Positions 32,470-40,899 of a stretch of 64,000 nt of DNA are shown one piece after another. Position numbers and translations under genes: made by a program. The DNA is taken from assembly GCA_047971485.1 (NCBI GenBank), contig JBKDZR010000072.1, forward strand, positions 7,262-71,261, written 5' to 3'. The DNA comes from JBKDZR01 sp047971485. Lineage in GTDB: Bacteria; Pseudomonadota; Alphaproteobacteria; Rhodobacterales; Rhodobacteraceae. The notes below the pieces were generated by a model. It saw only the letters and a program-made list of their open reading frames with translations. It searched no databases and was not told where the DNA came from. Within the stretch, counting starts at the first letter, position 1; each line of letters starts with the position of its first letter.

Positions 32470-32974
32470 GCGGATCTGCGTGGGGGCCCTGGCCGGCGCC
32501 TTTGGCGTCCGCGGCGAGGTCCGGCTGAAAAGCTTTTGCACCGACCCGGCAGCCATCGCCGATTACGGCCCCCTGAGCGACGAGAACGGCACCCGCAGCT
32601 TCACCGTCACCCTGACCGGCCAGACCAAGAATGCCCTGACCGGCCGGCTGGGTGGGATCACCACCAAGGAACAGGCCGATGCCCTGCGCGGCCTGCGTCT
32701 TTTCGCACCCCGCGATCGTTTGCCAGGCCTGCCAGACGACGAATTCTATCACACCGACTTGATCGGGCTGGAAGTCATCGACACCGGTGGTCAGCTGCTG
32801 GGCCGGGTCAGCGCAATCCACAACCATGGCGCCACCGACCTGATCGAGGTACAGCCCCCCCACGGCGGGACGGGCAGCCTGCTGCCCTTCACCCGCGATG
32901 TGGTACCCACGGTTGATCTGGCCGCCGGGCGCCTTGTCGCCGATCCGCCCGAGGGCCTCTTTCCCGATGGTTAA
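32462..32974 (+). CDS. rimM: 16S rRNA processing protein RimM
   Basis: RimM binds S19 and helps mature the 30S head domain. The 170-residue protein has the N-terminal RimM domain (ERICVGALAGAFGVRGEVRLKSF, with GAFGVRGEV the family hallmark) and a C-terminal PRC barrel (about 95-168; YHTDLIGLEVID ... LLPFTRDVVPTVDL). The ATG at 32462 overlaps the preceding peptide's stop codon by 8 bases, and its own stop overlaps the next ATG by 8. Confidence 0.96.
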   Translation: MAERICVGALAGAFGVRGEVRLKSFCTDPAAIADYGPLSDENGTRSFTVTLTGQTKNALTGRLGGITTKEQADALRGLRLFAPRDRLPGLPDDEFYHTDLIGLEVIDTGGQLLGRVSAIHNHGATDLIEVQPPHGGTGSLLPFTRDVVPTVDLAAGRLVADPPEGLFPDG

Positions 32975-33773
32975 GGCAATCCTGCACCCAGGGTTTTACA
33001 AGACCGCGACCACCAGCATTCAGGACTGCCTGCGCCAGAATCGGGCCACACTTGCCCCCCATACGACGCTTCTGTTGGAAGAGGATCTGGGGGCGGCCAA
33101 CCATCTGGGCAAGATCTGGGCCGAGCGGGGCGGATCCTGGCGACTGGTTCTGCTGCGCCGCGCCCTGCGCAAGGCGCTGCGGCAGGTCGATCCACACAAG
33201 CCCCTGATCCTGTCGCGCGAAACGCTGACCGGCACCCTGCCCGGCACCATTCTGGCCCGGCAGCCCGTGCTGGATTATATCACCCCCGGCCAGCGCCTAT
33301 GCACCATTCTGGTCCAGGAAATCCGCCGCCATATGGGTGCGGACTGTCCGATCACCCTGGTTTTTGGCACCCGCGAGACCGAGGCCTATCTGCGCAGTGT
33401 CTGGGGTCATCACATCCGGGCCACCGCCATGACCCTGGATTACCCCGCCTTCCGCGCCAGGCTGGCCCCGGATTTCGACCTGACCGCACAGGCCGACGCC
33501 ATCCATGCCAAACTGCCCGGAACCGCGCTGCGCCACGCTCCGGTGGAGACCGGCAACCTGACCCGTATGGGGCCGGCCGGCCCCCTGTTGGACCTGCTGG
33601 ATCTGCCCCCGGACGTGATGGCCGCCCTGTCCCCCACGCCACGAAAAAACCAAGGGGTGCCGCGTGATGTTCTGAACGAAATGCGCGATCTCAATCGTAC
33701 GATCACCGACCCCAAGGCCCTGAAGGACGCGAAGAAACACCTGCGCGCCCGCCATCAGAACGAGACGACATGA
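32967..33773 (+). CDS. sulfotransferase-like protein between rimM and trmD
   Basis: A 268-residue protein whose N-terminus, HPGFYKTATTSIQDCL, matches the P-loop-like PAPS-binding motif of sulfotransferases (HxGxxKTGTTSIQ). A later FGTRETEAYLRSVWGH could supply the 3'-phosphate-binding Arg and Ser seen in sulfotransferase folds. The C-terminus (KNQGVPRDVLNEMRDLN) is helical. No signal peptide or transmembrane segment is visible. The acceptor is unknown. It overlaps rimM (8 bases) and trmD (ATGA), so it is firmly inside the translation operon, an unusual place for such an enzyme. Confidence 0.7.
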   Translation: MVKAILHPGFYKTATTSIQDCLRQNRATLAPHTTLLLEEDLGAANHLGKIWAERGGSWRLVLLRRALRKALRQVDPHKPLILSRETLTGTLPGTILARQPVLDYITPGQRLCTILVQEIRRHMGADCPITLVFGTRETEAYLRSVWGHHIRATAMTLDYPAFRARLAPDFDLTAQADAIHAKLPGTALRHAPVETGNLTRMGPAGPLLDLLDLPPDVMAALSPTPRKNQGVPRDVLNEMRDLNRTITDPKALKDAKKHLRARHQNETT

Positions 33774-34600
33774 CCCTGCCCACCCGATCCCATGGCCGCA
33801 AGACCATCAGCGCCAGCCTGAAGCCCCGCGACCTGATGGATCCTGCCCCGGATCTGGCCGGGGTCTGGACAGCCCGGGCAATCACCCTGTTTCCTGAGGA
33901 GTTTCCAGGGGTTTTGGGCGCTTCTTTAACCGGAAAGGCCCTGAAAGACGGGCTGTGGCAGATGCAGACCATCGACCTGCGCCCCTATGGCGAGGGCAAG
34001 CACCGCAATGTCGATGATACGCCGGTGGGGGGCGGTGCCGGCATGGTGCTGCGCCCGGATGTGCTGGACAGGGCGCTGCGTGATGCCGCCCGCGGCACCC
34101 CCGATGATCGCCGCCAATGGCCCGTGATCTATCTCAGCCCGCGGGGCCGGCCCTTTACCCAGGCCAAGGCGCAAGCATGGTCCCAGGCCCGGGGCCTGAC
34201 CTTGATCTGCGGGCGTTTTGAAGGGGTTGACCAGCGGGTACTTGATCTGCACGGTGTCGAAGAGGTCAGCCTGGGCGACTTCGTCCTGACGGGCGGGGAA
34301 ATCGCTGCCCAGGCCTTGATCGACGCGACTGTCCGCCTTATACCGCGCGTGATTGGGAATCAGGCCTCCTTGGAGGACGAATCTTTCGCGCGTGGCCTGC
34401 TGGAACATGACCAATACACGAAACCCGTCGACTGGGATGGCCGCACGGTGCCCGACATTCTCCTGTCAGGACATCACGCGAAAATTGCCGACTGGCGCCG
34501 GGATCAGGCCGAAAGGCTGACCAAGGAACGCCGCCCTGACCTCTGGCGGGCTTACCGTGCAGCGCATGGTAGGGACCCGGACGGAGACCAAGAGCTCTGA
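33770..34600 (+). CDS. trmD: tRNA (guanine-N1)-methyltransferase
   Basis: TrmD methylates G37 next to the anticodon to prevent frameshifting. It is a SPOUT enzyme with a trefoil knot: YLSPRGRPFTQ, LICGRFEGVDQRV and EEVSLGDFVLTGGE are all present. The 276-residue protein has an N-terminal extension of about 32 residues before WTARAITLFPEEFPG, longer than the E. coli form (255). The ATG overlaps the sulfotransferase-like gene as ATGA; an internal start is possible but lacks a better site. Confidence 0.96.
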   Translation: MTLPTRSHGRKTISASLKPRDLMDPAPDLAGVWTARAITLFPEEFPGVLGASLTGKALKDGLWQMQTIDLRPYGEGKHRNVDDTPVGGGAGMVLRPDVLDRALRDAARGTPDDRRQWPVIYLSPRGRPFTQAKAQAWSQARGLTLICGRFEGVDQRVLDLHGVEEVSLGDFVLTGGEIAAQALIDATVRLIPRVIGNQASLEDESFARGLLEHDQYTKPVDWDGRTVPDILLSGHHAKIADWRRDQAERLTKERRPDLWRAYRAAHGRDPDGDQEL

Positions 34601-34648
34601 GGGCGCAGTCAAGTCGCGGTCGAACCGCGCCAGAAAAGGAACTTCGCG

Positions 34649-35029
34649 ATGGATCTTATCGCACAGCTTGAGGCCGAACAAATCGGTGCTCTGGCCAAGG
34701 ACATCCCCGATTTCAAAGCCGGTGATACCGTGCGCGTCGGCTACAAGGTGACCGAAGGGTCGCGTACCCGGGTGCAGAACTATGAGGGCGTCTGCATAGG
34801 CCGCAAGAACGGCGTGGGAATCGCCGGCTCGTTCACCGTTCGCAAGATTTCCTTCGGCGAGGGCGTGGAACGTGTCTTCCCGCTTTATTCGACCAATATC
34901 GACAGCATCACCGTGGTGCGTCGCGGTCGTGTCCGCCGCGCCAAGCTGTACTATCTGCGCGATCGTCGCGGCAAGTCGGCCCGTATCGCCGAAAAGACCA
35001 ACTACAAGCCGCTGACGGCAAAGGGCTGA
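34649..35029 (+). CDS. rplS: 50S ribosomal protein L19
   Basis: L19 lies at the 30S-50S interface. The 126-residue protein shows DTVRVGYKVTEGSRTRVQNYEG, then the family core GVGIAGSFTVRKIS and GVERVFPLYSTNI, and a basic C-terminal tail (RVRRAKLYYLRDRRGKSARI). It is preceded by AAAAGGAA and lies 48 bases after trmD, the usual alphaproteobacterial order. Confidence 0.98.
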   Translation: MDLIAQLEAEQIGALAKDIPDFKAGDTVRVGYKVTEGSRTRVQNYEGVCIGRKNGVGIAGSFTVRKISFGEGVERVFPLYSTNIDSITVVRRGRVRRAKLYYLRDRRGKSARIAEKTNYKPLTAKG

Positions 35030-35039
35030 GGGTTTTCCG

Positions 35040-35261
35040 ATGAGAAAAGACATCCACCCCGACTATCACGACATCGACGTCAAGCTGACCAACGGCGACA
35101 TCATCAAGATGCGCTCGACCTATGGCACCGAGGGCGCGACGCTTGCGCTGGATATCGACCCGTCCGCGCACCCGGCCTGGACCGGCGGCTCCACCCGTCT
35201 GTTGGACACCGGCGGCCGTGTGTCGAAATTCAAGAAGAAATACGAAGGCCTGGGCTTCTGA
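35040..35261 (+). CDS. rpmE: 50S ribosomal protein L31
   Basis: A 73-residue L31, starting MRKDIHPDYHDIDVKLTNGD. It contains no cysteine, so it is the zinc-free (C-) form and is not expected to be replaced under zinc starvation in the way C+ L31 is. The C-terminus, GGRVSKFKKKYEGLGF, is the conserved end. It is 10 bases downstream of rplS and is the last gene before the operon terminator. Confidence 0.97.
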   Translation: MRKDIHPDYHDIDVKLTNGDIIKMRSTYGTEGATLALDIDPSAHPAWTGGSTRLLDTGGRVSKFKKKYEGLGF

Positions 35262-35282
35262 CCCCCGCTTTCACGATTTCGG

Positions 35283-35315
35283 AAACGCCGTCCTTCGGGG
35301 CGGCGTTTTTGTTTT
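35283..35315 (+). terminator. Rho-independent terminator of the ffh-rpmE operon
   Basis: AAACGCCGTCC (35283-35293) pairs with GGGCGGCGTTT (35298-35308), an 11-bp stem with one G-T pair, closed by the extra-stable TTCG tetraloop and followed by TTTTTGTTTT. It lies 21 bases after the rpmE stop codon. This is a textbook intrinsic terminator. Confidence 0.95.
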
Positions 35316-35419
35316 CAGGCCGGCCTTTGGCTTGCCTCTTGCCCGGATAGCACGGTAAATGTGCCCAACTCCGCGCAGGCGCCTGGACGCCGGCGGGATC
35401 AGCGAAAAAGAGGGCGCCT

Positions 35420-36238
35420 GTGGCACATATCATCGTTGTCGGCAACGAGAAGGGCGGGTCCGGGAAATCCACCACAACCATGCATCTGGCTACGGCCCTG
35501 GCACGGATGGGCCACAAGGTCGGCGGGCTGGATCTGGACCTGCGGCAGCGGTCTTTCGGGCGCTATATCGAGAACCGGATGGCCCATTGCCGGCGCGAAG
35601 GGATTGATCTGCCCACGCCGCTTTACTTGCCATTGCCCGAGATTGATCCCGCCACCCTGTCCGAGGGGCAGAACATCTATGACCTGCGCCTAGATGCCGC
35701 GATTACGGAGCTGGAAGACAAGGTCGATTTCCTGCTGATCGACTGTCCCGGATCCCATACGCGCCTCAGTCAGGTGGCCCATTCCCTGGCCGATACGCTG
35801 GTCACACCCTTGAATGACAGTTTTATCGATTTCGACCTGCTCGCCCGCCATGATCCGGATACGGGCAAGATTATTGGCCCGTCGATCTATTCGGAAATGG
35901 TCTGGCACGCACGCCAGTTGCGCGCTCAGGCCGGGTTGCGGCCCATTGACTGGATCGTGCTGCGCAACCGCATGGGCACCCAGCAGATGCACAACAAGAA
36001 AAAGGTCGGCGAGGCCCTGCAGGACCTGTCAAAGCGGATCGGCTTTCGCGTCGTGCCCGGTTTCGCCGAGCGGGTGATCTTTCGCGAATTGTTCCCACGC
36101 GGTCTGACCCTGCTGGATCTGCGCGATGTCGGTGTCACCCAGATGAGCATGTCCCACATTGCCGCCCGGCAGGAAGTGCGGGATCTGATCGCCGCATTGC
36201 ACCTGCCCGAGGTTGAAAGCCTGGTGGCCTCCGACTAA
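35420..36238 (+). CDS. mipZ: division-plane positioning ATPase MipZ
   Basis: MipZ is a ParA/MinD-type ATPase that forms a polar gradient on ParB-bound origins and blocks FtsZ near the poles. The 272-residue protein has the deviant Walker A NEKGGSGKSTTTMHLA (about 9-24), LDLDLRQRSFGRYIENR, DCPG (switch II) and LNDSFIDFDLL, and ends with the ELFPRGLTLLDL segment shared with Caulobacter MipZ. The start is GTG at 35420 after AGAGGG. It takes the place of the Min system in most alphaproteobacteria. It is single and convergent with the TRAP genes. Confidence 0.93.
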   Translation: MAHIIVVGNEKGGSGKSTTTMHLATALARMGHKVGGLDLDLRQRSFGRYIENRMAHCRREGIDLPTPLYLPLPEIDPATLSEGQNIYDLRLDAAITELEDKVDFLLIDCPGSHTRLSQVAHSLADTLVTPLNDSFIDFDLLARHDPDTGKIIGPSIYSEMVWHARQLRAQAGLRPIDWIVLRNRMGTQQMHNKKKVGEALQDLSKRIGFRVVPGFAERVIFRELFPRGLTLLDLRDVGVTQMSMSHIAARQEVRDLIAALHLPEVESLVASD

Positions 36239-36303
36239 GGGCCTTTGACAGGCCAGAGATCGCAGCCCCCTGCCCGATGCGTTCCCGAGGACCTGGCCCC
36301 TGA

Positions 36304-37596
36304 TCATGCCCCATAGCCCAGAAACAGGCGTGGCAAGATCAGCGACAAGTCGGGCCAGAAGCTGATCACCAACAGGGCGGCGATCATCACCAAAACCCAT
36401 TTGAAGATGCGCTTGACCAAATCGTCGAACGGGATGCCACCGACCTGCGAGGCCATGAACAGGTTGGCGCCCAGGGGCGGCGTTACAAAGCCGATGGCCA
36501 GCGCGACGATCATGATCACCCCGAAATGGATCGGGTCGATCCCCAGCTGCGTCACCATCGGCAACAGAACCGGGGTCAGGATGACAATGGCCGCCAGCGT
36601 TTCGAGAAAGGTGCCGATGATCAGCAGCAGCACCAGAATGGCCAGCAGCACGACGACCCGGTTGTCGGTAATGCCCAGCACGAACTGTGACAGGTTCAGC
36701 GGGATGCGCTCCAGCGCAATGATCCGGCCGAAGGCAACCGAGGCACCGATGATGACAAGAACCGCGCTGACCAGAAGCGCCGATTGCAGCATGATCGGCG
36801 CCAGCGCGCGCCACGACAGTTCCTTATAGACGAAGGTCGAGACCAGCAGCGCATAGACCACCGCAACGGCCGAGGATTCCGTCGGCGTGACGATCCCCCC
36901 GTAAATCCCGCCCAAGACGACAATCGGCATGAGCAGCGCCAGCTTCGCCTGGTTGACCGCCTCCCAGCGTTGACGCCAGGTCGCCGTCATGCCCGCAACC
37001 TCCCAGCCGCCCTTGCGCGTCTGGTAGATGTTGTAAAGGATCAGCGCGACGGCGATCACAATCCCCGGAAGGATCCCCGCCAGGAACAGCGCCGACACCG
37101 AGACACCGGCGGTCACCGCGTAGATGATCATCACGACCGACGGCGGGATCATCACCCCCAGCGCCCCGGCCGAGGCCACCATCGCCCCCGCATAGGCGCG
37201 ATCATACCCGCGACGCGCCAGCGCCGGGATCATCGCCAACCCAATGGCGGCAACAGTCGCCGACCCGGTCCCCGAGATCGCCGCAAAGAACAGACACGCC
37301 ATGATCGTGACTGTCCCCAACCCGCCCGGCGCATTGCCGAAGAAGGCCTCGGCCACGGCGATCAGCCGGCGGGAAATTCCGCCCCGGCTCATTAAATTGC
37401 CGGCCAGGGTGAACAGCACCACCGCGATCAGCGTGAACGAATTGATCCCGCTGACCAGACCCAACGCATAGAAATCAAACCCAAGAAAGGGGATATAGGC
37501 TATGGCCAACAGGCTGGCCGCCCCCAGCGCGATGCCGATCGGCACCCCGGCAAGCAGCAGGATGGCAAAGCTGCCGAACAGGATGGCCGAGGTCAT
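36304..37596 (-). CDS. dctM: TRAP transporter large permease (DctM type)
   Basis: A 430-residue, twelve-helix membrane component of a tripartite ATP-independent periplasmic transporter, driven by Na+ or H+. It opens with FGSFAILLLAGVPIGIALG, and has LMSRGGISRRLIAVAEAF, the GTGSATVAAIG ion-site region and IPPSVVMIIYAVTAG. Its start overlaps the dctQ stop as ATGA. It is the last gene of dctP-dctQ-dctM. The substrate class (C4-dicarboxylate, keto acid, sugar acid) cannot be told from the permease. Confidence 0.93.
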   Translation of the reverse strand: MTSAILFGSFAILLLAGVPIGIALGAASLLAIAYIPFLGFDFYALGLVSGINSFTLIAVVLFTLAGNLMSRGGISRRLIAVAEAFFGNAPGGLGTVTIMACLFFAAISGTGSATVAAIGLAMIPALARRGYDRAYAGAMVASAGALGVMIPPSVVMIIYAVTAGVSVSALFLAGILPGIVIAVALILYNIYQTRKGGWEVAGMTATWRQRWEAVNQAKLALLMPIVVLGGIYGGIVTPTESSAVAVVYALLVSTFVYKELSWRALAPIMLQSALLVSAVLVIIGASVAFGRIIALERIPLNLSQFVLGITDNRVVVLLAILVLLLIIGTFLETLAAIVILTPVLLPMVTQLGIDPIHFGVIMIVALAIGFVTPPLGANLFMASQVGGIPFDDLVKRIFKWVLVMIAALLVISFWPDLSLILPRLFLGYGA

Positions 37597-38132
37597 GGGC
37601 CCACCTCCTCACGCTGAAGCCCCTCATCCTCAAGCGCGGTGTTTTCGCGCAAGGGTTCCTGGCCATGGCGCAGGATCATCCACAGGGAATGGCCAAGGCG
37701 CAGCGCCGACAGCGCGCCCGAGAAGATGATCGCGGCATAAAGCCAGCCGGTCGGCCATTGCGTGGCCGACAGCGACTGCCCGCGCGCCATGGCGTTGGCG
37801 GTGATCTGGATGCCCAGCACGCAGACGGCCATCGAATAGGCAAGAAAGACGAGTTCGGAAAAGGCCAGAACCCAGCGGCGCAGGGCTGTCGGAATCGCAT
37901 CCACCACAAGGGTCACGCGCAGGTGCCGCCGCTCGCGGATGGCATAGCTGATCCCGAAATAGATCATATAGACGAACGCGAACCGGGCGACCTCGCCGGC
38001 CCAGGGTACCGAGGTCTGAAAGGCAAAGCGCGCCACCACATCCGCAAACAGCAAGACGATGACCACCCCCAGGCTGGTCACGATGATGGTTGGCTCGAAA
38101 TACCTTTCCGCCAGTCTCAGCCAGTGACGCAT
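37593..38132 (-). CDS. dctQ: TRAP transporter small permease (DctQ type)
   Basis: A 179-residue, four-helix membrane subunit that holds DctM to the membrane and supports docking of the binding protein. It shows the family hallmarks: a first helix about 18-38, FQTSVPWAGEVARFAFVYMIYFG in the second region, and YAIRERRHLRV between helices 2 and 3. The ATG at 38132 follows GGAGGTGCGC. It overlaps dctM by 4 bases and follows dctP by 63. Confidence 0.9.
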   Translation of the reverse strand: MRHWLRLAERYFEPTIIVTSLGVVIVLLFADVVARFAFQTSVPWAGEVARFAFVYMIYFGISYAIRERRHLRVTLVVDAIPTALRRWVLAFSELVFLAYSMAVCVLGIQITANAMARGQSLSATQWPTGWLYAAIIFSGALSALRLGHSLWMILRHGQEPLRENTALEDEGLQREEVGP

Positions 38133-38195
38133 CTGCGCACCTCCTGCGCGATCCCTGGGGCGCCGATCGGCCAGACAGGCCGACCGGCACGCCCG

Positions 38196-39179
38196 TTACT
38201 GCACCAGATACGCGCTGAACTGGTCGAAAAAGGCATCGCCCACGCGTTCGCGGATCAGGCCCTCGATGGCGGTATTCATCGTCGCGGCCATCTGCTGGCG
38301 ATCCTCGGCAGGCAGCTCGGTGACCTGCAGGCCCGCTTCACTCAGCTGGGCCAGCGTTGCCGCATTGGCCTCGGCCACCAGGTCGCGCTGCAACGTCACT
38401 GTTTCGCCGGCAACGTCCATCATCAGCGCGCGGTCGTCCTCGGACAGGCTGTTGACGAAATCGAGGTTAGCAAACCAGACTTCGGGCCAATAGATATGAC
38501 CGGTCAGCGAAACGTTGCTCTGCACCTCGTAGAAGCGTTCCACCACCATCGAGGACAACGCGCTTTCCTGCCCGTCAATCAGGCCCTGTTGCAGCGAGGA
38601 ATAGATCTCGCCCCAGGCCAGTGGCAGCGGCACCGCGCCGATGGCACGCCAGGCCGCGATCTGCACCGGGTTGTCGGCTGAACGCAGGCGAAACCCCTGA
38701 AAGGCCTCCAGGCTGTCCAGCGCCCGGTTGCCCGAGAAGCTGCGGAAGCCCAGTTCCAGGAACCCCATGCCCGCCAGGCCACGCGTTTCCATCGCTGCGT
38801 TCAGGATATCACCGGCCGGGCCATCCAGCGTGGAGCGGGCGTGGTCCTCATCAGAAAACAGCAGGAACTGGTCCAGCACGCCCAGTTCGGGGATCGACGG
38901 CGACAGGTTGACCGAGGCCCCCGTTGCCATCTGGATATTGCCTGACTGCACAAGATCCAGCGTTTCGGTGACGCTGCCCAGTTGGCCGCCGGCATAGATT
39001 TCAACCTCGAACCCGCCGTTCGACCGCTCTTGCAGCGTCCGGCCAAAATGCGCCATCGCCTGATGCAACGGCGAGCTTTCCGGTTGGGCATGGGCAATGC
39101 GGATGACGGTCTGCGCCATCGAGGTGGTCGCGAAAAGGCTGGCAGCAAGCGTCAGCGCCGCAACAAATTGCGTCTTCAT
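38196..39179 (-). CDS. dctP: TRAP transporter solute-binding protein (DctP type)
   Basis: A 327-residue periplasmic receptor with signal peptide (about 1-23, ending TTSMA). The mature part starts QTVIRIAHAQPESSPLHQAM and has the DctP-family ligand region around FRLRSADNPVQIAAWRAIGAVPLPLAWGEIYSSLQQGLIDGQE (in short blocks); an arginine in this region usually pairs with the substrate carboxylate. That implies an organic acid as ligand. The ATG at 39179 follows GGAGGACACC. The operator-like tandem palindrome at 39231-39260 sits directly upstream. Confidence 0.93.
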   Translation of the reverse strand: MKTQFVAALTLAASLFATTSMAQTVIRIAHAQPESSPLHQAMAHFGRTLQERSNGGFEVEIYAGGQLGSVTETLDLVQSGNIQMATGASVNLSPSIPELGVLDQFLLFSDEDHARSTLDGPAGDILNAAMETRGLAGMGFLELGFRSFSGNRALDSLEAFQGFRLRSADNPVQIAAWRAIGAVPLPLAWGEIYSSLQQGLIDGQESALSSMVVERFYEVQSNVSLTGHIYWPEVWFANLDFVNSLSEDDRALMMDVAGETVTLQRDLVAEANAATLAQLSEAGLQVTELPAEDRQQMAATMNTAIEGLIRERVGDAFFDQFSAYLVQ

Positions 39180-39230
39180 GGTGTCCTCCCTGGTGTGCCA
39201 CACGACCCGTTTCACGCGGGCCGTCACTGG

Positions 39231-39260
39231 TGCATTCGCATGCAATGCATTCGTATGCAA
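39231..39260. promoter_or_regulatory. tandem palindromic operator upstream of dctP
   Basis: Two adjacent 15-base units, TGCATTCGCATGCAA (39231-39245) and TGCATTCGTATGCAA (39246-39260), differ at one base. Each contains the palindrome TGCAT-N4-ATGCA. A TTGACT (-35-like) on the minus strand occupies 39265-39260, so the palindromes cover the region from -35 to beyond -10, exactly where a repressor would act on dctPQM. No regulator gene is adjacent; the factor (perhaps GntR or TetR family) must lie elsewhere. Confidence 0.65.
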
Positions 39261-39296
39261 GTCAAGTCGCACAACACAACCCCAGCCGCTCTGGTG

Positions 39297-40430
39297 CTAG
39301 ACTTCACCATTGGCCGAGGCCAAAACGGCCAGCATTCGGGTGCGCCGGAACTCGGCCAGGATGATCATGATCACCGAGGTCATCGGCACCGCGATGATCG
39401 CGCCGGGCAGCCCCCAAAGGCTGGACCACACAACCAGCGAGATCAGCACGACAACCGGGCTCAGGTTCAGCGTGCGCCCCATGATCCGCGGCTCCAGGAC
39501 ATTGCCCACATAGATCTGTGCGGCAGTCAGCAACAGGCAGGTCAGCGCGGCAAAGGCCAGGTCGGCGCGAAAGGCCAGCACATAGATCGTCACCGTCGCC
39601 ACCCCGATCAGCGACCCGACATAGGGGATGTAATTGAACAACGCGATCAGAAACGCCCAAAAAACCGCGTTCTTGACCCCCAGCAGCAACATGATCAGAT
39701 AGGATAACAGCCCCAGGGCAATGTTGATCAGGGTCTTGGTGCTGAGATAGGTCACGATCTGGCTGTTGACCCGCTCGATCATCAGCCGCGCGGTGCCCCG
39801 TTCGCTGCTGCCCAGCAGGATCTTGTCGAGCCGGCGCTGAAACATCGTCCGCTCGGCCAGCATGAAGGCCACATAGGTCAGGATCAGGGCCGTGTAACTG
39901 CCCATCGCCGCCACCCCGGACAACAGCCCCAGCGAAAACCCCGCCAGATCGAGCCGGTCCAGCGTCATCGCCCGGACCGTTTCCCAGGTCGGCGTGTCCG
40001 CCAGCCCGAAGATATCGGAGATGCGCCCGATCAGCACCATGACCTGTTCTTCCGAGGTCGGCACGCTTAGCGACAGGGCGATGCTGCGCAGGTTGACCAC
40101 CGCCACCAGCGCGATCACCCCCAGCGACAGGCTGGTCAGCACCAACACCACCAGATAGGCAAGCCACACCGGCATCTTGTGAAACAGGCGCGGCCGCCGC
40201 AGGGCCTGAACCGCCCCGGTCAACACATAGGTCAGCATCAGGGCAACAACGATCGGCAGGATCACCTGCTGCCCGATATAGAGAACCCAGCCGATCAGCA
40301 CGGCCAAAGCGACGAACATGAACAGATCGGCAAAGGCCAGATCCCTCAGATGAGGCCTGTCCTTACCGACCGGATCGGGGGAGGAACCGGCGGGCATGTC
40401 GGGGATTGGACGGACAGGATCCTCGGGCAT
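39297..40430 (-). CDS. AI-2E family transporter (TqsA/PerM type permease)
   Basis: A 377-residue polytopic membrane protein of the AI-2E/PerM family, with about seven or eight helices in two groups. The core signature is in the C-terminal half: LIALFNYIPYVGSLIGV and the VLEPRIMGRTLNLSPVVVLISL block. Members export quorum signal AI-2, or act as Na+/H+ antiporters or with unknown substrate, so the name should not be over-read. It lies 37 bases after the stress-protein gene and may be co-transcribed with the TAXI-TRAP genes. Confidence 0.88.
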   Translation of the reverse strand: MPEDPVRPIPDMPAGSSPDPVGKDRPHLRDLAFADLFMFVALAVLIGWVLYIGQQVILPIVVALMLTYVLTGAVQALRRPRLFHKMPVWLAYLVVLVLTSLSLGVIALVAVVNLRSIALSLSVPTSEEQVMVLIGRISDIFGLADTPTWETVRAMTLDRLDLAGFSLGLLSGVAAMGSYTALILTYVAFMLAERTMFQRRLDKILLGSSERGTARLMIERVNSQIVTYLSTKTLINIALGLLSYLIMLLLGVKNAVFWAFLIALFNYIPYVGSLIGVATVTIYVLAFRADLAFAALTCLLLTAAQIYVGNVLEPRIMGRTLNLSPVVVLISLVVWSSLWGLPGAIIAVPMTSVIMIILAEFRRTRMLAVLASANGEV

Positions 40431-40467
40431 GGGCAGCGGTCCTCAACGCGGGGCGCGGGCTGGGCCC

Positions 40468-40899
40468 TCAGCGTACCACAAAAACCGAGCATCCGGCATG
40501 GCGCACAACACGTGCGGCATTGGGCCCCAGCAGGTAATCGCTCAGATCCGGGCGATGGCTGCCGATCACGATCACCGTCGCCTTGTCAACCCGCGCCGCG
40601 TGCAGGATCCGTTCATAGATGCTGCCGGTATCGACCAAATGGCGGATCGAGGCATTGCGCCCCGCGCCCAACACCTGTTCGCAGAACTTGACCAGGGCAC
40701 CCTTGGCGTCGCTCATGACCTTGGCATGGAAATCGGGGCCGAAATAGGACCCGACCATGGCGTTGCCATAGCTGGGCACCACCGTCAGGACATCCAACCG
40801 TGCACCATCCAGATCTGCAATCTCTGCGGCACGGCGCAGAACAGGTTCCTCGTGATCGGGCTCAGACGTATCCAACGCGCACAGGACAATTCCGGTCAT
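40468..40899 (-). CDS. universal stress protein (UspA family) overlapping the TRAP permease gene
   Basis: A 143-residue single-domain Usp. The ATP-binding motif is at the C-terminus: VIGSHRPDLSDYLLGPNAARVVRHAGCSVFVVR has the G-x2-x-x... GPNAARVV pattern (near GxxGxxxxxxxxxG). Its ATG lies inside the end of the fused TRAP permease gene (ATGA, 40896-40899), so the two are translationally coupled. In Halomonas the TRAP-linked Usp TeaD controls transport activity; a similar role here is a reasonable inference. Confidence 0.9.
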   Translation of the reverse strand: MTGIVLCALDTSEPDHEEPVLRRAAEIADLDGARLDVLTVVPSYGNAMVGSYFGPDFHAKVMSDAKGALVKFCEQVLGAGRNASIRHLVDTGSIYERILHAARVDKATVIVIGSHRPDLSDYLLGPNAARVVRHAGCSVFVVR

